From DATLMR01 sp964615905 (GTDB lineage: Bacteria; Acidobacteriota; Blastocatellia; UBA7656), in NCBI GenBank assembly GCA_964615905.1, contig CAZTUB010000003.1, positions 62,001 through 126,000 of the forward strand: a stretch of 64,000 nucleotides of DNA. Reading direction: 5' to 3'. The first letter of the stretch is position 1. Each line of letters starts with the position of its first letter. Of the stretch, positions 50,223 to 59,715 are shown piece after piece. Under the pieces are notes generated by a model. The model was not told the origin of the DNA, did not search any database, and was given only the letters and a program-made list of their open reading frames with translations. Both the position numbers and the translations under genes were made by a program.

Positions 50223-52070
50223 TTACGGGTTCTTGTTGTTGTCGCCCTCACCGGGGACGATCTCCCAGATGAGCATCATCGCGTGATCCTCGTGCACAAC
50301 GTTGTGGCAGTGGAACGGGTACTTGCCTTCAAAGTCGCGGAAGCGGAAGAAGGTCTTGGTCTGCATGTTGTGTTCGAGTCGAATAACGTCCTTGCGCCCG
50401 TTCTGAATGAGGCCGGTTGAAGCTGGCGGCGCACCGTTTATCGAAAGGAACTGGAACTCCTCGAAATGGATGTGTGCAGGGTGCTGCCACCCGCCTGAGC
50501 TGTTGTTGACCACCCAGTGCTCAACAGAGTTCTTTTGCACGCGGACCCTCACCTCCTGACACTCCGGGTCCATAGAGCGCCCGTTGATAGTCCAATTGCC
50601 GTTGCTCCTATCGAAATTGAACGTCCGCGTGATGCGCGGCGTGGCCGTCTTATCGGGCAGACCGTAGAAGCGTGTGATGGTGGCCGGGTCGACGCTATGG
50701 TCTGCAATGGGCGGCAGGTCAACGACGATCTTGAGGATCAGGTTCCCCTGTCCTGCGGGCAATACCTTACCTGTGGGGCCGCGCCCGTCCTCCTGCTCCA
50801 GCCGGTTCTCGATGTAGAGCGTCTTGCCTGCGTACTTTGAGAAGTCGATGATAACGTCCGCGCGCTCCGCGACCGATATGCGCACGCTCTCGACCTGGAC
50901 GGGTCGCTCCAGGAGGTTGCCGTCGGTCGTGATCTGATGGAACTTGATTCGCGCGTTTGGGTTGCTCATGTCTGTGAAGAAAAACTCGTAGAAGCGCGAC
51001 GGCCCGGCATCGAGCCAGCGGAAGCGGTAGCGACGAGGGTGTACGTGCAGGACGGGCTGCACCTTGCCGTTTACCAGGAACCGGTCGCCCAGCACGCCGT
51101 CGAAGTTGAAGGTGTCGAAGGCGACCAGCCCTGTCTCCGAGTCGTAGAGGTGGTCGCTAAACAGCATCGGGATGTCGAAGTTGCTGTCGTCGCTCACGCC
51201 GTCGCCGAAAGAGGGCAGGTGGAACCCTGTGCTCTCGTCGCCTGTGTCGTAGTCGTTGAATAGGAGGTACATACCGGCCAGTCCTTTATAGACATTTTGC
51301 GACGTGAAGTCGTGCATGTGATCGTGATACCAGAGCGTGCTCATCGCCTCCTGTATGTCGCCGCCCACGTCCTGGTGCGTCGAGAGGACGCCCGCCAATA
51401 CGTTCGGGTAATGCTGGTCGTAAAACTTTCCCGGCCCGTAGTTGTTGCACGGATTGCCGTCCGACTCCGCAGGGGTATGGCCGTTATGAAGGTGCGTCGT
51501 GACCAGCTCCTTGCCGAAGCCGCCGTTATTGGCGACCGGCAGGTTGTTGCGGTTGCGAACGAGGATGGGCTGGCCGTACCGCTCGACGTAGAGCGGACCC
51601 GGCACGAGCCCGTCGAACCCCCAGAGCGGCTGGGCAGGGAGAGCGGGGTGCGTGATGATGTTAGTCAGCCGTTGCTCGACTTCATAATACTTTACCGGGC
51701 TGAACTGGTTGAATGCCTGATGCGGGATGGTGCGGCCTTCGCCGGCGGCGACGTTAGGCATCAGGGTCGGCGCGGGATTTAACGCCGCGACCGGCTGCTT
51801 GACCGTCATGCGTGTGAAGGGCTGGATGAAAGGTTGTGTCGGCGGGCTGCTGGGCCCGCTGCCGGGGCCGCTGTCGAATAAGTGGCCCGCGCTATTACGC
51901 GCCCTGACACTCAAACCCGACATCGGGACTAGCAAGCCTGCGGTCGTGAGCAGCCCCATCTTGAGCATGTCGCGGCGGCTCAAGCCCGACGAGATGATCT
52001 CGCGCCTGTTTTTGGCGGCCTGTTGTTTCTCCTTCTCCGCCCTTCTATCAATCTTCGAGATGTTCGCCAT
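50223..52070 (-). CDS. Multicopper oxidase (CotA/laccase/bilirubin-oxidase type)
   Basis: 615 residues. Tat-like signal with SRRDMLKMG (R32-R33). Three cupredoxin domains with four copper-binding histidine groups: HLHNGHTPAESDG, WYHDHMHDFTSQNVYKGLAG, HPAHIHFEEFQFL and YPFHCHNVVHEDHAMMLIW. These form the T1 site and the T2/T3 trinuclear centre. Oxidises phenols, metals (Cu+, Mn2+) or bilirubin-like compounds with O2. Length and HxH spacing are like CotA. The neighbouring SCO protein may load it with copper. Confidence 0.93.
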   Translation of the reverse strand: MANISKIDRRAEKEKQQAAKNRREIISSGLSRRDMLKMGLLTTAGLLVPMSGLSVRARNSAGHLFDSGPGSGPSSPPTQPFIQPFTRMTVKQPVAALNPAPTLMPNVAAGEGRTIPHQAFNQFSPVKYYEVEQRLTNIITHPALPAQPLWGFDGLVPGPLYVERYGQPILVRNRNNLPVANNGGFGKELVTTHLHNGHTPAESDGNPCNNYGPGKFYDQHYPNVLAGVLSTHQDVGGDIQEAMSTLWYHDHMHDFTSQNVYKGLAGMYLLFNDYDTGDESTGFHLPSFGDGVSDDSNFDIPMLFSDHLYDSETGLVAFDTFNFDGVLGDRFLVNGKVQPVLHVHPRRYRFRWLDAGPSRFYEFFFTDMSNPNARIKFHQITTDGNLLERPVQVESVRISVAERADVIIDFSKYAGKTLYIENRLEQEDGRGPTGKVLPAGQGNLILKIVVDLPPIADHSVDPATITRFYGLPDKTATPRITRTFNFDRSNGNWTINGRSMDPECQEVRVRVQKNSVEHWVVNNSSGGWQHPAHIHFEEFQFLSINGAPPASTGLIQNGRKDVIRLEHNMQTKTFFRFRDFEGKYPFHCHNVVHEDHAMMLIWEIVPGEGDNNKNP

Positions 52071-52175
52071 AGCGTGTTCTCCTTAGCTGATACGACTTTG
52101 GGTAGACTTTAAATTCGGAGCCTGTGGGATCAAGCGGCCGAATGAGTTGATGTTGAACTCTCGCGGCCTGACACC

Positions 52176-52211
52176 GCCTGCCTCCGCTCCTGTCACGGCG
52201 CGGAGGCAGGC
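52176..52211. terminator. Hairpin after the unknown secreted protein gene
   Basis: GCCTGCCTCCGC (52176-52187) and GCGGAGGCAGGC (52200-52211) form a perfect 12-bp stem with a 12-nt loop, just 3' of the gene at 52221 and ahead of the multicopper oxidase start. No T-run, so its role as terminator is uncertain. Confidence 0.5.
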
Positions 52212-52220
52212 AGAGCGGGT

Positions 52221-53120
52221 CTAATCACACCAGTCGCCCGACTGCTGGAGGCAGACGAAGTTGCTGCGCAGCGCCGGAAAAACTGACGAGCCGTTAGACC
52301 TCCGCACGTCGCGGATGAAAGCATCCGTACGTATGAAACCGTCGCGCGGGTCTTCGGGGATCGGGCAGATAACCCAGCGAAAGACGGGGTCGTCGACCGG
52401 GCGGGTTCGGAATTCAACCAGCCCTTTGGCCACGAGGTTGTCGAGTTGCGAAGGGCTGGTGAGGATGGGTGTGCCATCCAGGTCACGGCCGTTTGTGGCG
52501 GCGATGGGGTCGAGTTCCTTCCGTCCTTGCGAGGTGAACGCCTTCGGTGTGTAGACGACCCAGACGGCTACCCACAGTCCCAGCGGGTCGTTGCTGAAGT
52601 AGCCGTCGCGCGTGTCGAATACGTTGTCCTGCCTCTTGTTGGGAAGGAACGGGTCGAGTATCGACCCGTTAGACGCCTTCGGGAAGATGAAGACGCGGAA
52701 GCGCTCCGCGGTATCGAAAGCCTCTTGCCCGCGAGAGGTAAGTTGGCCGGAGGCGTTGCGCTCGAAGCTCGTCGAGTTGAGCACGCCGAAGATGTTTGCG
52801 TAAGTCAGTCCGCTCGTCCCTGTCGTGCCAGGGGTGGACTCGATGGTGCGGATGTTCGTGCGATTCGGATCGGTGTTTGAGTTATCAACCACGAAATCGC
52901 CGGTGCGGCTCGCGTCGCCGACGCGTAGCACGATGTTTTCCGGCAGGATGCCGTGCGCGCGGTAGACATTATCGGCGAAGTCGAACGGCGACGTGCCAAG
53001 GTCGTCGTCACCGCTCGCGAGACTGGTTGCGTTGAAGGTCAGGCCGGACAGCGCCACCATCGCCAGCGCGAAGCCGGCGAGCTGCAACGCCCATTGTGAA
53101 GTCTTGTTTCTGGTTCTCAT
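52221..53120 (-). CDS. Secreted protein of unknown function in the copper oxidase cluster
   Basis: 299 residues with a signal peptide (LAGFALAMVALSGLTFNATSLAS). Mature part starts GDDDLGTSPFDFADN and ends CLQQSGDWCD; two or three cysteines could form a disulfide at the end. No recognised domain, no catalytic motif. Preceded by a 25-codon mini-ORF (53143-53220) and followed by the multicopper oxidase on the same strand, with which it may function as a partner protein. Confidence 0.55.
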   Translation of the reverse strand: MRTRNKTSQWALQLAGFALAMVALSGLTFNATSLASGDDDLGTSPFDFADNVYRAHGILPENIVLRVGDASRTGDFVVDNSNTDPNRTNIRTIESTPGTTGTSGLTYANIFGVLNSTSFERNASGQLTSRGQEAFDTAERFRVFIFPKASNGSILDPFLPNKRQDNVFDTRDGYFSNDPLGLWVAVWVVYTPKAFTSQGRKELDPIAATNGRDLDGTPILTSPSQLDNLVAKGLVEFRTRPVDDPVFRWVICPIPEDPRDGFIRTDAFIRDVRRSNGSSVFPALRSNFVCLQQSGDWCD

Positions 53121-53142
53121 GATTCGAGTTCTCCTTGAGGTG

Positions 53143-53220
53143 TCAGGTTGTCACTGCATCTATCCACGGTTTGCAAGTCAGGGCCGCGCGGGCGGCTCGC
53201 TTCGGACACACTTCGGCCAT
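53143..53220 (-). CDS. Mini-ORF (25 codons) before the secreted protein gene
   Basis: ATG 53220 with AAGAGGAGG about 6 nt upstream, one of the best ribosome sites in the region. The peptide has two cysteines (MAEVCPKRA... LTCKPWIDA) and stops at 53143, 22 nt before the next start. It may be a leader peptide or a small protein; no similarity recognised. Confidence 0.45.
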   Translation of the reverse strand: MAEVCPKRAARAALTCKPWIDAVTT

Positions 53221-53348
53221 GCTAAAAACCTCCTCTTCTTCGGAAGACCTGCCCTGGTTTTCGTGGACTGTTCGAGCGAGCGGGCTATCGAAAATCTCTT
53301 AAGACTGCATTCCCGTCTGCTCTGAATGCGGGCGTAATATGACAGAGA

Positions 53349-54212
53349 TTACACAAGCGGTATGTCGTGTAGCTGACACAAGTAAGAAAAAATTTGCGCG
53401 GCGTGAACGAGGAGCAAAGCCGCGTAGGTCTGGAGGTCTTTCAAGCGCTTGACGCGGATCCAGCCACGCCCCAGTTCGATTATGCCGCTCCGCTCAAGCT
53501 TGTTGAGGACGGAAGTCGTGGTCTGGCGTGACGCGCCGATCAAGCTGGCCAGGTCGTAATGCGTGAGTGGCACGAGGGCGTCGAGTGCCGCGCCGATTTC
53601 ACAAGTGCTCGCCGAGAGTTCGTGCAACAACTCGCAGACGCGCGCCGATACGTCTTTCGAGGTGATGTCGGAAATCTTCTTTTCCATCCTCCGGCGGCGT
53701 TCGCCGACAAGACGGATGTAGTTCATAGACAGCTTTGCCTCCTCAAGGAGGTGCGCGAAGTCGCGCTTGCTAAAGACCCACATCGCTACATCATCGAGCG
53801 CCTGCGTCATGTTGCTGCGCAAGCTTTCATCGACGAGCGCGAACTCGCCGAATATCTCGCCCGGCCCGATGATGTCTATGGCGGTCTCCTTCCCCGACTC
53901 CGACAGCACAGACAGCTTGACTCTTCCCTGCCTGAGGACGTAAACGAAATCGGCGCGCTCACCAGCCATATAAATAAATTCGCCCCGGGCCTTGCACAGG
54001 TTGCGCGCATAGCTGATGACGCGGCTCATCTCATCCTGGCTGAGTCCGAAGAAGAGGTCTACCCGGTGGGTCTGGTGGTTAAGGTTGTCGTCTTTACGCT
54101 CTCGGGACAAGGCGGCAACGCCCAACGCGCGCGAGTTGCCGGAATAGGGATCGCCGTTGCGAGGGGCCGCCAATGAGGTCGCGGTCGATGATGCTGCGAC
54201 TGTCACAAACAT
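53349..54212 (-). CDS. Crp/Fnr family transcription regulator
   Basis: 287 residues. N-terminal about 45 residues without family match, then the cyclic-nucleotide-binding beta barrel (FFGLSQDEMSRV, RQGRVKLSVLSESGKETAIDIIGPGEIFGEFALVDE) and C-terminal winged helix with HYDLASLIGASRQTTTSVLNKLERSGIIELGRGWIRV. No cysteine set of the Fnr kind, so not a 4Fe-4S sensor; a Crp-like or redox/nitric-oxide type is possible. TAGGAGG is only 2 nt before ATG 54212; a GTG at 54206 is better spaced, so the start is open. Confidence 0.88.
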   Translation of the reverse strand: MFVTVAASSTATSLAAPRNGDPYSGNSRALGVAALSRERKDDNLNHQTHRVDLFFGLSQDEMSRVISYARNLCKARGEFIYMAGERADFVYVLRQGRVKLSVLSESGKETAIDIIGPGEIFGEFALVDESLRSNMTQALDDVAMWVFSKRDFAHLLEEAKLSMNYIRLVGERRRRMEKKISDITSKDVSARVCELLHELSASTCEIGAALDALVPLTHYDLASLIGASRQTTTSVLNKLERSGIIELGRGWIRVKRLKDLQTYAALLLVHAAQIFSYLCQLHDIPLV

Positions 54213-54295
54213 TACCTCCTAATCTGGTTCAATCCCCTGGTGCTCGCACGGCTTCAGGATGCCCCGCTGTGCATGTCGGCCATATCCACCCTCGC

Positions 54296-55840
54296 CTATG
54301 CGTAGGAGTGAAGTCCCGGCAGCAAGTAGCTGACGCCCAGCCAGGTGAATATTACAAGGGCGAAACCGAGTAGCGCGAAATAGGCGCTGCGGCGGCCACG
54401 CCAGCCATGCGCCAGCCGTGTGTGAAGGAAGCCCGCGTATGCCATCCATGCCACAAGCGCTCCGGTCTCTTTAGAGTCCCATCCCCAGTACCGACCCCAG
54501 GACTCGTTAGCCCAGACAGCTCCCGTGATCAGAAGCAGCGAAAGCAGCGGAAAGGCCACGCCCACCGACCGGTATAAGAGCGAGTCTATCGCCTCAAGCG
54601 AGGGCATCGCCTTTACCACCTCTTCACGTTTCCACGCAAAAATCGATACCATGAGCAACAAGACAAATAACGCTATCACCGCGCCAAACTCCACGGGGTT
54701 AGACTGAGTCTTTACTGTGAGGGCTGCGGAATTCTGCTGAACCCAGCGCTGAGCGTCGCCGAGGGTGAGTGGCTGCCGGGCCTGCTCAGACATCCACTGA
54801 GCGAATAAGGGATATTCTCTTCCCGGTATGTGCGACCCCACATCGTTCAGCGTCTTGATTTGAAAGAACAAGACGAGAACAACTATGCCCTGCAATACGG
54901 CTGCCCCGCGAAACAGTCTCCAGGCCCATAGCCTGGCCTTCTCTTCTCGTCTCAACGTATCGACGGTGAAAAGGGCCAGCGCCACAAGCAATGCCACAAG
55001 CGTGACGGCCATCAGCGGCCCGACACCCGGCAGGCTGGCGCGGACGGGGAGCGGTGATTTGTCCATGAACAGGGCCGCGGCGTAATCGGCATGAAAGGGT
55101 ACCCCGTATCGGCCTATCGTCCCATACACGAGCAGCCCGAATAGGGCTACAGCTATCGCTATGGCCTCGCTCCTTACGCCGTCCTTCAAGAGGTAGGCAA
55201 ACGCAAGCCCGAAGCTGACCAGGCACACACCATAACCGATTGTCGCAATCGAAACGTGTATAGGCCGCCAGTAACTATCCAGGATCGGCGGCAGCGTTCT
55301 TATGTCGTTGCCAAGGAAGGTTGCCAGAATCAGTACCACCGTCACGATGGGCATTGAGAGCGCGCCCAGGAATTCGTATTTAGGCTTCCGAATTATGATG
55401 AGGGTAGTTATAGCGGCCCCTGCGCAAAACCCCAGCGTAAGCGGGTACAAGTTATCGAGTGGAAAATAGCGCCACGCGCCGTTAATACCTTCCTTCCACC
55501 CTTCTTTATCACCTGCCTCCACCCACCTCATCATCCAGCCCGAAAGATTGAAGCAGTACCCGGCGGCGACGGTAAGAAGACCGAGCCGTGAGAGAACCTT
55601 TTCCCTGACAAATAGATTCGTCACCAATATCACGGCCGCGCTCATGTAGCTGACGAGCGCCAGCATCGTCAGCGCCCCTTCGTAGAGAAAGCCTCGCGGC
55701 CCGACGTAGATTCTGGCCAGAACAACCACCGCTGCTAATACTACAGGCATGACCACAGACCAGAGCCCGACCAGTTTTTTCGGCAGACTCAACTCAAGCT
55801 CGGCCATCATAGGCTCTGTTTGCTTTATCGCTCTGCTCAT
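54296..55840 (-). CDS. ccsA: Cytochrome c biogenesis protein CcsA
   Basis: 514 residues, about 12 or more helices. WANESWGRYWGWDSKETGALVAW near the end is the tryptophan-rich (WWD) haem-handling motif of CcsA/ResC, with conserved histidines in PIHVSIATIGYG and HTRLAHGW. It moves haem to the outside and joins it to CXXCH apocytochromes with a ResB partner, which is not in this window. Fits the di-haem peroxidase gene a few kb upstream. GGAAGGGA precedes ATG 55840. Confidence 0.9.
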   Translation of the reverse strand: MSRAIKQTEPMMAELELSLPKKLVGLWSVVMPVVLAAVVVLARIYVGPRGFLYEGALTMLALVSYMSAAVILVTNLFVREKVLSRLGLLTVAAGYCFNLSGWMMRWVEAGDKEGWKEGINGAWRYFPLDNLYPLTLGFCAGAAITTLIIIRKPKYEFLGALSMPIVTVVLILATFLGNDIRTLPPILDSYWRPIHVSIATIGYGVCLVSFGLAFAYLLKDGVRSEAIAIAVALFGLLVYGTIGRYGVPFHADYAAALFMDKSPLPVRASLPGVGPLMAVTLVALLVALALFTVDTLRREEKARLWAWRLFRGAAVLQGIVVLVLFFQIKTLNDVGSHIPGREYPLFAQWMSEQARQPLTLGDAQRWVQQNSAALTVKTQSNPVEFGAVIALFVLLLMVSIFAWKREEVVKAMPSLEAIDSLLYRSVGVAFPLLSLLLITGAVWANESWGRYWGWDSKETGALVAWMAYAGFLHTRLAHGWRGRRSAYFALLGFALVIFTWLGVSYLLPGLHSYA

Positions 55841-56026
55841 CTTCGTCCCTTCCCGACCATTACAGACCGAATTAATAAATTGAACTGGCCTTCAAAGGCG
55901 GGCCCGGTGTGGAGAATTGACTGGCCCTCGCGCCTGCTCGCCTTCGACGCGGACTCTGAGGTCACAAAATTATGAGTCTCAGCAATCAGACCGGTTTCAC
56001 CTGTTCCCATAATCTTTATGAACTTC

Positions 56027-57640
56027 TTAAGCCGTAATCAACAAAAGGTCATGAAGCATATCCAGAAGATTCGCGTCAGCTCCCTTGACCTGATCATGCG
56101 TCAGCATATGGCCCAGCCGCATCAACTCTTCGGCGGCGGCCATCTCGCGATCACGGTTCATGCCGGCTACGGCGAGCACGCGGTCATCCTTCAGGTAGAA
56201 GGCGAGGAAGTCTCGCGACGAGACCTCGCCGTGGTAGATGATCTCGTCCCACGAAGCGGCGTGGCCGACATAAAGCAGCCCGGCGTCGAACTGTCGCGTC
56301 CAGAAAAAGGGCACCCCGTCAAACGGGGCATCACGGCCCGCCATGTTGCGCGCCGCCACACGCCCCTGCTGCTCAGCCGTGCGCCAGTGTTCTATGCGCA
56401 CGCGGCCGCCCGCTCGCGGGTCGGGGTAACAGGCGATGTCGCCCGCGGCGTACAGGCCGACGGCGGCGCGCAGCCGCGAGTCAACAAGAACGCCACCACT
56501 CTCGTCCAGGGCGACGCCTTCGAGAAAACTCGTAGCGGGCCGCACGCCCGCCCCAACCACAACCATATCCGTCTCGATCCGCTCGCCGCTGTCGAGCACG
56601 ACCGCCTCCACTTTGTGGTTGCCCTCGAAGCGGTACACGATTGAGCCGAGCTTGAATTTGACACCGTGGCTCTCGTGCAGACGCCGGAACAGCGCCCCGA
56701 CTTCGGGGCCGAGCGTGGCCTCGAAGGGTTCACTCGAAGGCGCGACCACTGTCACTTCCAGTCCGCGCTCGCGCAGGCTGTAGGCCGTCTCCATGCCGAT
56801 GAAGCTCGCGCCGACGACGACGACGCGCGACAAACTGCTTGCCAGAGATATGATCGAATCGGCGTCGGCGAAGCTGCGGAGCACGCAGACGTTTTTGAGG
56901 TCTGAGCCGGGGATATTGAGTCTTACGGGCGTGCCTCCCGTGGCGACAAGCGAGGCGTCGTAGGCTATCGTCTCTCCGTCTTTGAAAGTGATCGTCTTCG
57001 AACGCGCGTCTACGTGCGTCACCTCTTTGTGCCGGATAAGGTCGATCCCGTGCTCGTCGAAGAACTCGTCAGGCCTGAGCGGCATCCACTCCGGCTCGGC
57101 GTGGCCTTGCAGGTATTCCTTGCTGAGGTTGGGCCGGTCGTAGGGCGCGCGGTCTTCGCGCGTGATCATAGTGATGCGCCCCTGGAAGCCTTCTTCGCGC
57201 AATGTCTGCGCGGCGACGTAGCCCGCCGCCCCCGCTCCGATAATGACGAAGTGACGCGGATCAGCGGCGGTGTCGCATACGGCCATCGAGGGGCTTCGCC
57301 GGTCGTTCGCGTCATCGGGGAGGCGGACGATGATACGCTCCCCCTCGACGCGCGTGTCATAACTCACGAGCGCGTCGAGCGCAGGCGGTTCTTCCAGGTC
57401 GCCGCTTGCGACATTGAAACAGGCGTGGTGCCAGGGGCACACTATTCGCTCGCCCGAAAGCACTCCGTCGACAAGCGGCGCGCCGTAGTGCGGGCAGGTC
57501 GCGCTGACGGCGTGGAAACTGTCGCCCACACGCGCCAGCAGGATTCTCGTCTCGCCAACCGAGACTTCTTTCATCTCCCCTGCCCGCAGGTCAGAGGTAT
57601 TAGCCAGGGGGAGCTCTTTACAGTTCATGCTTTCCTTCAT
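56027..57640 (-). CDS. Rieske-domain flavoprotein (AIFL/ferredoxin reductase type)
   Basis: 537 residues. N-terminal Rieske domain with CPHYG (C49, H51) and CPWHHACF (C68, H71) for a 2Fe-2S cluster. Then FAD/NAD Rossmann parts: VIIGAGAAGYVAAQTL, ATGGTPVRLN, VVVVGASFIGMETAYSL and LYAAGDIACYPDP. This is the AIFM3-like (Rieske plus pyridine nucleotide-disulfide oxidoreductase) group; electron donor NAD(P)H, acceptor unknown. No signal peptide. Starts at ATG 57640, overlapping the RibA stop by 4 nt, so translation is coupled. Confidence 0.92.
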   Translation of the reverse strand: MKESMNCKELPLANTSDLRAGEMKEVSVGETRILLARVGDSFHAVSATCPHYGAPLVDGVLSGERIVCPWHHACFNVASGDLEEPPALDALVSYDTRVEGERIIVRLPDDANDRRSPSMAVCDTAADPRHFVIIGAGAAGYVAAQTLREEGFQGRITMITREDRAPYDRPNLSKEYLQGHAEPEWMPLRPDEFFDEHGIDLIRHKEVTHVDARSKTITFKDGETIAYDASLVATGGTPVRLNIPGSDLKNVCVLRSFADADSIISLASSLSRVVVVGASFIGMETAYSLRERGLEVTVVAPSSEPFEATLGPEVGALFRRLHESHGVKFKLGSIVYRFEGNHKVEAVVLDSGERIETDMVVVGAGVRPATSFLEGVALDESGGVLVDSRLRAAVGLYAAGDIACYPDPRAGGRVRIEHWRTAEQQGRVAARNMAGRDAPFDGVPFFWTRQFDAGLLYVGHAASWDEIIYHGEVSSRDFLAFYLKDDRVLAVAGMNRDREMAAAEELMRLGHMLTHDQVKGADANLLDMLHDLLLITA

Positions 57641-58287
57641 GCCACGTTGATGAGGTGACCCATCTTCTCCTTCTTGGTGCGCAGGTAGCGGATTGCCGCC
57701 TCGGCCGGTTCAACCTCAAGCGCAACGCGCTCGACGACTTCGAGGCCACCCTCTCGGAGCGCGCGAATCTTGGCCGGGTTGTTTGACAAGACCCGCACCC
57801 TCCTCAGGCCCAGGTCGCGGAATATCTCTGCGCATTGTTCATAACACCTGCTGTCGACGTCGAGGCCCAGCCGCTCGTTTGCTTCGACCGTGTCCGCGCC
57901 GTCATCCTGCAAGGCGTAGGCGCGGATCTTGTTGATGATGCCGATGCCGCGCCCTTCCTGTTGTTGATAAACAATCACGCCGTGTCCTTCGGCTGCTATA
58001 AGCCTCATGGCCTCGTCAAGTTGCCTGCCGCAGTCACATCTGGTCGACCCGAACACGTCGCCCGTCATACACTGCGAATGAATGCGAACGAGGCTCGCGC
58101 GGTCGGGGCGCGCAACGCCCCTGACCAGCGCGATGAACTCTTCGGCTGAAGTGAACGACCGGTAGCCGATGATCTGAAAGTCACCGAATTCGGTCGGCAG
58201 CCTCGCTTCGGCGACCCTGCGGACAGTGCTCAGGCCAGAAGGATTGTAAGGTTCCGTCTCCGATAGATGTTGGATAAGGTTCTGCAT
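57637..58287 (-). CDS. ribA: GTP cyclohydrolase II
   Basis: 216 residues, GGAAGGGATAG upstream of ATG 58287. RIHSQCMTGDVFGSTRCDCGRQL holds the three zinc cysteines, then QQQEGRGIGIINKIRAYALQD, the GTP-binding and catalytic loop. Stand-alone RibA without the DHBP synthase domain. First step of riboflavin synthesis. Placed ahead of, and overlapping, a flavoprotein gene, which fits local supply of flavin for the redox cluster. Confidence 0.93.
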   Translation of the reverse strand: MQNLIQHLSETEPYNPSGLSTVRRVAEARLPTEFGDFQIIGYRSFTSAEEFIALVRGVARPDRASLVRIHSQCMTGDVFGSTRCDCGRQLDEAMRLIAAEGHGVIVYQQQEGRGIGIINKIRAYALQDDGADTVEANERLGLDVDSRCYEQCAEIFRDLGLRRVRVLSNNPAKIRALREGGLEVVERVALEVEPAEAAIRYLRTKKEKMGHLINVA

Positions 58288-58318
58288 TTTGATCTATCCC
58301 TTCCTACGGGTTATCCGC

Positions 58319-59683
58319 CTAAAGCGACTTCAGGTACTCGACCAGGTCGAGCTTTTCTTGCTCGGTGAGCGACAACTTAAAGAACGCGTTGTAGTGGTTA
58401 ACGACATCTCCGAGAGTCGCAAAGCGCCCGTCGTGATAAAAGCCGCCTTTCTGATGAGTCCACAACCCTTTGAGCGGAGCGGTTCTGTAGGCCTCGTCGG
58501 GCGAGCGTTTTGCCTGGAAATCGTCTATGCCGATCTCCGACGCTTTGTGCATGTTCCAGCCCGGCTCCGTGAATATTGGCGGCACATGACAGGTAGAGCA
58601 CTGCGCTTTGCTATTAAAGACCGCTTCGCCGCGCGTGGCTGCCTCCCTGTTGAAGCTCCCTTCGGGCGGGCTCGGCGCAGGTATAGCCAGTTGATAGAAA
58701 TGTAGCGGCGCGAGTTTTGGCGTTATCAGGTCAGGGGTGGCTCGCACATTCCCAAAGCCGTTTTTGGCAGCTATGGGGAACTTCACCGGGTCATTCAGGC
58801 GAGGATCGTAGAACGTCCCTTGCCCGTGCATCTCCAGGTTGGCGACAAATGCATTCCAGTGGGCCACGCCTCCCCATCCGGTCCAGGTGTGAAGGTTTAC
58901 ACCGGCAAGCCCAAACGCTGGCGGGATTAAGGTGGCGGCCGATTTTCCGTCGGGGCGGAATGCTTTGCCGTCCAGGAATAACTCTGCGTCGAACTTGCCC
59001 GGCCCCCAGCTCTGAAGCACGGCGCGCACGGTAGCTTCATCAACTTCTAAAAGATCGGCAACGGGTTTCAAGTTTGGAGCCAGCCCTACTATCGCGCCTA
59101 CGTTCAAATCCCGGTTAGCCCAGCCGTCTAATCTCTTGCCGATGCCCGGCGCGAACGAGTCATCCACCGTCGAATGACAAAACGCGCAAGAGATGCCGAT
59201 TGAACTGAGGTCGCCACCCTGATCGAAGAAGCCTTTCACGCCGACGACCGCGTCAAGCTTGAGCAGGGCGAGTGTGGTCGCCGGATCGTCAAGGTTGACT
59301 TTTCCCTTCTTGAGGCTCTTGACAAGCGAATTGGGCAGCGCGTCGGAATCAACTTTCAACCCTACGGCCAGTGCCGTCATTGGGCTCACCCCCGGCCCAA
59401 CTCCTCCGAGCCCTTCACCTGCTATCGCTTTGTGAAGTTGAAGGGTGTCGCCCCAAAAGGCCTCATCGCCAAAGGTGTCATCACGGAAGGTCGAGCGCCC
59501 CTCTTCCATCATCTGCTCCATGTTGACATTGATCTGTTTGTCGAATCCTTTGGCTTTCTTCCCGGACGCCTGGGTTTCGACGCTGCCCTCATCTTGAGCG
59601 CGGCCGCCGTTTGCGAGCATCAAAGCCGTCGCAATCAGCGCTAACAGAGTTACTGCTAAAGAGAGTCTTTTCTTGATTGGCAT
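58319..59683 (-). CDS. Di-haem cytochrome c peroxidase/MauG-like protein
   Basis: 454 residues with a signal peptide (cut near GRAQD). Two haem sites: CAFCH at 166-170 and CSTCH at 362-366, followed by PLKGLWTHQKGGFYHDGRFATLGDVVNHYN typical of bacterial di-haem peroxidases. The first site has an unusual surrounding (ISCAFCHSTVDDSF), and the insertion 180-340 is long, so it may be a MauG- or 'cytochrome c family' variant and not a classic H2O2 peroxidase. Downstream of the mini-ORF at 59787 and the ECF-type promoter. Confidence 0.85.
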   Translation of the reverse strand: MPIKKRLSLAVTLLALIATALMLANGGRAQDEGSVETQASGKKAKGFDKQINVNMEQMMEEGRSTFRDDTFGDEAFWGDTLQLHKAIAGEGLGGVGPGVSPMTALAVGLKVDSDALPNSLVKSLKKGKVNLDDPATTLALLKLDAVVGVKGFFDQGGDLSSIGISCAFCHSTVDDSFAPGIGKRLDGWANRDLNVGAIVGLAPNLKPVADLLEVDEATVRAVLQSWGPGKFDAELFLDGKAFRPDGKSAATLIPPAFGLAGVNLHTWTGWGGVAHWNAFVANLEMHGQGTFYDPRLNDPVKFPIAAKNGFGNVRATPDLITPKLAPLHFYQLAIPAPSPPEGSFNREAATRGEAVFNSKAQCSTCHVPPIFTEPGWNMHKASEIGIDDFQAKRSPDEAYRTAPLKGLWTHQKGGFYHDGRFATLGDVVNHYNAFFKLSLTEQEKLDLVEYLKSL

Positions 59684-59715
59684 AATTCACGTCCCTTCCG
59701 ACTGGTTTTTTCAGG

